From assembly GCF_000423285.1 (NCBI RefSeq), contig NZ_AUHR01000002.1, positions 232,129 through 296,128 of the forward strand: a DNA stretch of 64,000 nt. The letters are read 5' to 3'. Source of the stretch: Laribacter hongkongensis DSM 14985 (GTDB taxonomy: Bacteria; Pseudomonadota; Gammaproteobacteria; Burkholderiales; Aquaspirillaceae). How positions within the stretch are numbered: position 1 is the stretch's first letter; every line of letters starts with the position of its first letter. The notes beneath the pieces are model-generated. The model was not told the DNA's origin. It worked only from the letters and a program-made list of their open reading frames with translations, and searched no databases. Of the stretch, positions 59,589 to 64,000 are shown piece by piece. The position numbers and the translations under genes are program-made.

Positions 59589-60572
59589 TCACACTACGCC
59601 GGCACGAAAGAGATCGTGCAGATTGAGGGCACCTTCGACCCGGCCCTGGTTATCCAGTACCAGGAGACCGTTGATCTTGTTCTGTTCCATCTCTTTGACG
59701 GCCTCGGTGGCCAGCCGGTCGGAAGCGATGGTTTTCGGGTGTACGTGCATGACTTCGCCAACCGTCATGTGATGAAAGTCCACCACGCCGCGGTCGATGA
59801 GCCGGCGCAGGTCGCCGTCAGTGAAAATGCCCAGGGGCCGGCCACCGGTATCGACAACCGCCGTCAGCCCCAGTCCCTTGCGGCTGATTTCCATCAGGGC
59901 ATCGCGCAGGCTGGCTTCGGGCGGGACGGCTGGCAGGTCGTCGCCACTGCGCATCACGTCGGCAACCCGGACCAGCAGGCGGCGGCCGAGGCTGCCGGCC
60001 GGATGGCTCATGGCAAAATCTTCCGCCCGGAAATTGCGGGCGTCGAGCAGCGTGACGGCCAGCGCGTCGCCCAGCGCCAGTGCAGCCGTGGTACTGGATG
60101 TGGGCGCCAGACCCAGCGGGCAGGCTTCACGCTCGACGGCGGCGTCCAGATGGATGTCGGCTTCGCGGGCCAGGGTGGAGCCGGTACGGCCGGTCATGGC
60201 GATCAGAGTGACCTGTTTGCGGCGCATGGCGGGCAGCAGGGCGATCACTTCGTCCGACTCGCCCGAGTTGGACAAGGCCAGCACCACGTCGCCCGAGAGG
60301 ATCATGCCGAGGTCGCCGTGCGCGGCTTCGGCCGGATGCACGAAAAAGGCCGGCGTGCCGGTGGAAGCCAGCGTGGCCGCGATCTTGCGGGCAACGTGGC
60401 CGGACTTGCCCATGCCGGTAACTACCACGCGGCCGGTTGTGGCCAGCATGGCGTCCACCGCAGCCAGAAATGTCTCATCAAGTCGGCTCGACAGGGATTC
60501 GATGGCCTGAGCTTCGGTGCTCAGTACATCACGGGCAAGCGCAAGACGATGGGCGGATAAGTTTGCATTCAT
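59589..60572 (-). CDS. kdsD: Arabinose 5-phosphate isomerase
   Basis: Converts ribulose 5-phosphate to arabinose 5-phosphate, the KDO precursor. The 327 residues have a SIS domain (VVVTGMGKSGHVARKIAATL, LALSNSGESDEV, EREACPLGLAPTSSTTAALA) and two C-terminal CBS domains (MEISRKGLGLTAVVDTGGRP, MEQNKINGLLVLDNQG). Starts at 60572 (MNANLSAH) and 60596 (MKSPF) are both possible; the first gives the usual length. First gene of the kdsD-lpt-rpoN series. Confidence 0.95.
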   Translation of the reverse strand: MNANLSAHRLALARDVLSTEAQAIESLSSRLDETFLAAVDAMLATTGRVVVTGMGKSGHVARKIAATLASTGTPAFFVHPAEAAHGDLGMILSGDVVLALSNSGESDEVIALLPAMRRKQVTLIAMTGRTGSTLAREADIHLDAAVEREACPLGLAPTSSTTAALALGDALAVTLLDARNFRAEDFAMSHPAGSLGRRLLVRVADVMRSGDDLPAVPPEASLRDALMEISRKGLGLTAVVDTGGRPLGIFTDGDLRRLIDRGVVDFHHMTVGEVMHVHPKTIASDRLATEAVKEMEQNKINGLLVLDNQGRVEGALNLHDLFRAGVV

Positions 60573-60623
60573 GCTGATGATGAACGGCGATTTCATGCCG
60601 GTGTAGATGGAATTAGGTGGGCA

Positions 60624-60632
60624 AGTATACCA
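60624..60632 (-). promoter_or_regulatory. Extended -10 promoter of kdsD
   Basis: Minus strand TGGTATACT, a strong extended -10 element about 50 nt before the kdsD start, with no clear -35 hexamer. It may drive kdsD through hpf. Confidence 0.55.
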
Positions 60633-60693
60633 AGCGTTAAACTCGTCTATCCTTAGTCGTTGCTGTCTTTTGCCCGGACACCCTTCTTTATCG

Positions 60694-62688
60694 ATGCATT
60701 CGCTCGCTCCACTCGTTGCCATCCTGTTTGCTTCTGTCGTCGTGATCACCCTGTTCCGGGTGGCGCGGATTCCCGCCATGCTGGGTTATTTGCTGGTGGG
60801 ATACATCGTTGGCCCGGGTGGGCTGGGTCTGATTTCCGATTCGGCCGAATCGCAGTTTTTCGGTGAAATCGGCATTGTTTTCCTGATGTTCACCATCGGA
60901 CTGGAGTTCAGCCTGCCCAAATTGCGCGCCATGCGGCAGATCGTGTTCGGGCTGGGCGTGGCACAGGTCAGCGTGACCCTGCTGGTGGTGATGCTGCTGT
61001 GGATGCTGTTTGGCGGCTCGATGCTGACCGGTTTTGCCCTGGGCTCGATTGCGGCACTGAGTTCGACGGCCATTGTGTCAAAACTGCTGACAGAGCGGCT
61101 GGAACTGAACGCGCCGCACGGGCAGATGTCGATCGGCATCCTGCTGTTCCAGGATCTGGCGGTGGTACCGCTCCTGATCCTGCTGCCGGCCCTCGCAGGG
61201 GATTCAAGCGCGCTGCTCTACGATCTGGCTCTGGCGCTGGGCAAGGTCGCCGTCGTGATGGCAGCCCTGTTCTTTGTCGGGCAGCGGCTGGTGCGCCCGT
61301 GGTTCCATCTGGTGGCCCGGCAGCGCTCCAGCGAACTCTTCATGATCAACGTGCTGCTGGTGACGCTGTCGGTGTCGTGGCTGACCGAAATGGCCGGCAT
61401 CAGTCTGGCGCTGGGTGCCTTTGTTGCCGGCATGCTGATCAGCGAAACGCCGTATCGCTACCAGGTCGAGGAAGACATCCGGCCGTTCCGCGACATCCTG
61501 CTGGGGTTCTTTTTCATCACCATCGGCATGCGGCTGGAAATCGGCGCGCTGGCCGAGCGCTTCTGGCTGGTGTTTGCCTTTGTCGCCGTGCTGATCCCGC
61601 TGAAGCTGGGGCTGGTGTACGCCATTGCGCGGGCTTTCAAGTACCGCGCCAATGACAGCCTGAAAACCGCCATTGCTCTGGGGCAGGGCGGGGAATTCGG
61701 TTTTGTGCTGATTGCACTGGCCGGCAACCTGCGTTTTTTGCCACCGGCGGTGGAGCAGGCGGCCATTGCTTCGGTGCTGATTTCCATGCTGGCCGCACCT
61801 TTCCTGATCCAGCAGAGTGCGCGGCTGGTGCGCCTGCTGATCCGGTCGGACTGGGAAACCCAGGCGGCAGACCTGCATTCGATCCTGGTGTCGAGCATGA
61901 TGCGCAACGAACACGCCATCATCTGCGGTTACGGCCGCAGCGGACAGGCGCTGGCCCGGTTGCTGGAAAAAGAAGACATGCCGTTTTTTGCTCTGGACAC
62001 CGATCCCGAGCGGGTACGGGAGGCGGGCGCGGCGGGTGATGCGGTGGTGTTCGGTCATGCCGGCAAAAAAGAAGTCCTGCTGGCGGCCGGGCTGATGCGG
62101 GCCAAGGCGGTGGTGATCACTTTTGCCGATACCCACGCCAGCATGCAGATATTGCAGGTGGTGCACGAACTGCGGCCGGACCTGCCGGTGATTGTGCGCA
62201 CCATTGACGACTCGGACATCGACAAGCTGCGTGATGCCGGTGCCGACGAAGTGGTGGCCGAGGTGATGGAAGGCAGCCTGATGCTGGCATCGCAGGCGCT
62301 GATGGCCATGGGCGTGCCGTTGAACCGGGTATTGCGGCGTATCCGCAATGTGCGCGAGGAACGCTATAACCTGTTCCGCGGCTTTTTCCATGGCATGACC
62401 GATGAAACACTGGCAATGGATGACGGCTTGCAGCCACGGCTGGCAACCGTGCTGATCCGGCCGGGCAGCGTGGCTGTAGGGCAGCCGATTGCCGCACTGG
62501 AGCTGGATGCGCTGGATGTGCAGGTCCGGGCGGTCAAGCGCCGGCTGGCACGCATCAGCTTGCCGGAACCATCGCTGGTGCTGGAGGTCGATGATGTGCT
62601 GGTGCTGCTGGGTACGCCGGACCAGCTGGCGGCCGTGGAGCTGATGTTGCTGGAAGAAAGCGATCCGGCAGGGAAACGGGGTTTCTGA
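60694..62688 (+). CDS. Monovalent cation:proton antiporter-2 (KefB-like) with TrkA domains
   Basis: The 664 residues comprise an N-terminal CPA2 transporter of about 12 helices (LGYLLVGYIVGPGGLGLI, FLMFTIGLEFSLPKLRAM, LLFQDLAVVPLLILLPALAG). An RCK/TrkA-N domain (HAIICGYGRSGQALARLLEK, about 409 onward) and a TrkA-C domain follow. It likely exports K+ or Na+ in exchange for H+ under nucleotide or redox control. It resembles KefB/YbaL; the ancillary KefF/KefG is absent. I chose the ATG at 60694, the start of the conserved region. It overlaps pdxH by 1 nt. Confidence 0.92.
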   Translation: MHSLAPLVAILFASVVVITLFRVARIPAMLGYLLVGYIVGPGGLGLISDSAESQFFGEIGIVFLMFTIGLEFSLPKLRAMRQIVFGLGVAQVSVTLLVVMLLWMLFGGSMLTGFALGSIAALSSTAIVSKLLTERLELNAPHGQMSIGILLFQDLAVVPLLILLPALAGDSSALLYDLALALGKVAVVMAALFFVGQRLVRPWFHLVARQRSSELFMINVLLVTLSVSWLTEMAGISLALGAFVAGMLISETPYRYQVEEDIRPFRDILLGFFFITIGMRLEIGALAERFWLVFAFVAVLIPLKLGLVYAIARAFKYRANDSLKTAIALGQGGEFGFVLIALAGNLRFLPPAVEQAAIASVLISMLAAPFLIQQSARLVRLLIRSDWETQAADLHSILVSSMMRNEHAIICGYGRSGQALARLLEKEDMPFFALDTDPERVREAGAAGDAVVFGHAGKKEVLLAAGLMRAKAVVITFADTHASMQILQVVHELRPDLPVIVRTIDDSDIDKLRDAGADEVVAEVMEGSLMLASQALMAMGVPLNRVLRRIRNVREERYNLFRGFFHGMTDETLAMDDGLQPRLATVLIRPGSVAVGQPIAALELDALDVQVRAVKRRLARISLPEPSLVLEVDDVLVLLGTPDQLAAVELMLLEESDPAGKRGF

Positions 62689-63326
62689 TGAAAAACATTG
62701 CTGACATGCGCAAGGATTACAAGGCCCGGGAACTGGATGAAGCTTCCTGCCTGGATGATCCTGTCGCACAGTTCCAGATCTGGCTGGACGAGGCCATTAC
62801 GGCTGATGTGGACGAGCCGACCGCCATGCTGGTGTCGACCGTGTCACCGGAAGGGCGGCCGGCCGCGCGAGTCGTGTTGCTGAAAGGTGTGGAAAACGGC
62901 CGGTTCGTCTTTTTCACCAATTATGAATCGCGCAAGGGACAGCATCTGGCCCATACCCCCTTTATTGCATTGACGTTCTTCTGGCCGGGTCTTGAGCGGC
63001 AGGTGAACATTGAAGGCCGGGTAGAGAAGCTGCCCGCCGATGCATCCGATGCCTATTTTGCCAGCCGCCCGTACAAAAGCCGGGTCGGGGCGTGGGCCAG
63101 CGAGCAGAGCCGGGAAATCAGCGGCCGGGAGGTGGTGATGGCGCGGTTTGCCGGGTTTGCTGCCCGCTATATGGTTAACGTGCCCAGACCTCCGCATTGG
63201 GGAGGATTTGCTGTTACGCCTGACCGGATGGAATTCTGGCAAGGGCGGCCTTCGCGCCTGCATGACCGGGTCTTGTACCGGCTGGATGGCAGCGGTACGT
63301 GGTTGCGTAGCCGGCTGTCCCCGTAA
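62688..63326 (+). CDS. pdxH: Pyridoxamine 5'-phosphate oxidase
   Basis: FMN enzyme that makes pyridoxal 5'-phosphate. The 212 residues contain MLVSTVSPEGRPAARVVLLKG, FVFFTNYESRKGQHLAHTPF, FWPGLERQVNIEGRVEKLP and the signature MEFWQGRPSRLHDRVLYRL, ending RLSP as in the family. It starts at the last base of the antiporter gene. tRNA-Sec lies 59 nt downstream. Confidence 0.97.
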   Translation: MKNIADMRKDYKARELDEASCLDDPVAQFQIWLDEAITADVDEPTAMLVSTVSPEGRPAARVVLLKGVENGRFVFFTNYESRKGQHLAHTPFIALTFFWPGLERQVNIEGRVEKLPADASDAYFASRPYKSRVGAWASEQSREISGREVVMARFAGFAARYMVNVPRPPHWGGFAVTPDRMEFWQGRPSRLHDRVLYRLDGSGTWLRSRLSP

Positions 63327-63362
63327 GGATGGCTGCGAAGAGCTGTTGGAGCGCTTGAAGCA

Positions 63363-63371
63363 TGGCATAAT
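63363..63371 (+). promoter_or_regulatory. Extended -10 promoter of selC
   Basis: TGGCATAAT, an extended -10 element 14 nt before the mature tRNA-Sec 5' end; TTGGAG-like -35 spacing is poor. Confidence 0.5.
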
Positions 63372-63385
63372 GCACGCCTTGGCAT

Positions 63386-63481
63386 GGCAGGAAATCACTC
63401 CCGGTGGGGTGGCCGGTCTTCAAAACCGGATTGGGGGCGCCAGCGCTCCCTGGCAGGTTCGACTCCTGTTTTCTGCCGCCA
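63386..63481 (+). tRNA. selC: tRNA-Sec (anticodon UCA)
   Basis: 96 nt including encoded CCA. The acceptor GGCAGGAA pairs over 8 bp with the 3' TTTTCTGCC region. The anticodon arm CCGGTCTTCAAAACCGG gives anticodon TCA, a long variable arm (GGGGGCGCCAGCGCTCCC) follows, and the T arm is GCAGGTTCGACTCCTGT. The 8-bp acceptor and long extra arm are diagnostic. It implies that this organism makes selenoproteins. Confidence 0.95.
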
Positions 63482-63533
63482 TTCATGGAATGAACTGCCA
63501 GTAAAAACAGAATGTCGAGGATGCTATCTGGCG

Positions 63534-64000
63534 GCGCTGTTGCATAACTCGGGCTCAAGCTAGGTTATTCCTACTCCCAGCCGGATTTCAGGCGAGCGCA
63601 ACCGTCACCGGCATGCCGAGCCGGTTGAAGGTGTTCAGAATCGCGCAACGTACATGTACCTCGGCGACCTGTCGTTACGGCCGGCAGCCAATCGTTCATC
63701 CAACAATTTGAAACGTCCCATGGTGGTCTCGACCAGGCTTCGCCGGTGGTAACCGCTCCACTTCTTCCATAACCGCCACCCTGGATGCCGGGCTGCAGCC
63801 AGGAGGGCATTCCGGGCTTGAGCGAAATCGGCCCGGTCTTTCCACGGCTTGCCGTTCCGTCGTGGTGGCACGATGACCGTGGCCCCCGTGAGCGAACCTC
63901 ACGATAGAAGAAGCCCCGGGTATCGTAAGCGCCGTCACCGCTGACGCTCGCCAGCAGCTCTGCCGGGTCCAGCTGCGACAACAGTTCTTCCGCTTGTGTG
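63534..64000 (-). mobile_element. IS5-family insertion sequence, cut by window end
   Basis: The left end begins near 63534 with GGCGCTGTTGCATAACTCGG, a sequence like the terminal repeats of IS5-group elements. The transposase is on the minus strand and runs to the window edge. Inserted about 50 nt downstream of tRNA-Sec. Length and right end lie outside. Confidence 0.75.
63589..64000 (-). pseudogene. IS5-type transposase, frameshifted, 5' part beyond window
   Basis: Minus-strand pieces in order: GDGAYDTRGFFYREVRSRG, then in another frame ATVIVPPRRNGKPWKDRADF through KKWSGYHRRSLVETTM and FKLLDERLAA, then in a third frame VAEVHVRCAILNTFNRLGMP ending VTVALA before the TGA at 63591. These join into the C-terminal half of a DDE transposase with the second Asp (GDGAYDT) and the Glu motif (RRSLVET). 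Changes of frame occur in a run of five Gs near 63892 and near 63672. The copy is probably inactive, unless the G-run shift is programmed. Confidence 0.78.

Overview
The window is GC-rich, densely coding bacterial DNA. It most likely comes from a betaproteobacterium of the order Neisseriales; a Laribacter/Chromobacterium-type genome is my best guess, from recollection of gene order and protein style and not from any search. Supporting blocks are rpsB-tsf-pyrH-frr-uppS-cdsA-dxr, the kdsD-kdsC-lptCAB-rpoN-hpf-ptsN-hprK-rapZ cluster, and a nap operon followed by ccmA. The cell appears to be a Gram-negative facultative respirer that can use nitrate, make lipopolysaccharide and chemotax.

Left part (1-9.5 kb): the periplasmic nitrate reductase operon napFDAGHBC runs leftwards. 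A strong terminator separates it from the start of ccmA, a cytochrome c maturation gene cut by the window edge. Diverging from nap are a NarX-type nitrate sensor, a NarL/NarP-type regulator and a small membrane protein, so sensor, regulator and target sit together. From 9.5 to 15.7 kb lies the translation/envelope operon rpsB to dxr. It ends at a perfect bidirectional terminator where rseP-bamA would usually follow. Next come an autonomous xre-type regulator with palindromic upstream DNA, the SRP RNA gene, msrA with a degenerate HD-GYP gene, and dusC with a cysteine-cluster gene.

Middle (19.7-40.3 kb): acyl-CoA metabolism dominates. There is a propionate-CoA ligase gene, def with a peptide-binding protein gene, and a leucine/isovalerate degradation operon (ivd, mccB, mccA, mvaB, acetoacetyl-CoA synthetase) that lacks the usual hydratase gene but has a LiuR-like operator. 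An ABC efflux cassette (membrane-fusion protein, FtsX-like permease, ATPase) follows. Next is the methionine importer metNIQ, whose leader carries what looks like a SAM-II class riboswitch plus terminator. An ADP-ribosylglycohydrolase-like protein with substituted metal ligands and an unrecognised protein close this part.

Right part (40.5-64 kb): tRNA-Glu and tRNA-Ala; the squalene genes hpnCDE with a short-chain dehydrogenase; a lipoprotein; radA; an orphan CbiM-like permease; a cytoplasmic CZB chemoreceptor; an FAH-family hydrolase with hslR; NAD(P)HX repair; ubiX; and a Gx transporter pair. Then comes the long nitrogen-PTS/sigma-54/LPS-transport cluster on the minus strand, a divergent K+/H+ antiporter with pdxH, the selenocysteine tRNA gene, and a frameshifted IS5-type element running off the end.

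All identifications come from reading motifs and gene order by eye. Promoters, operators and the riboswitch are inferences from sequence pattern only.
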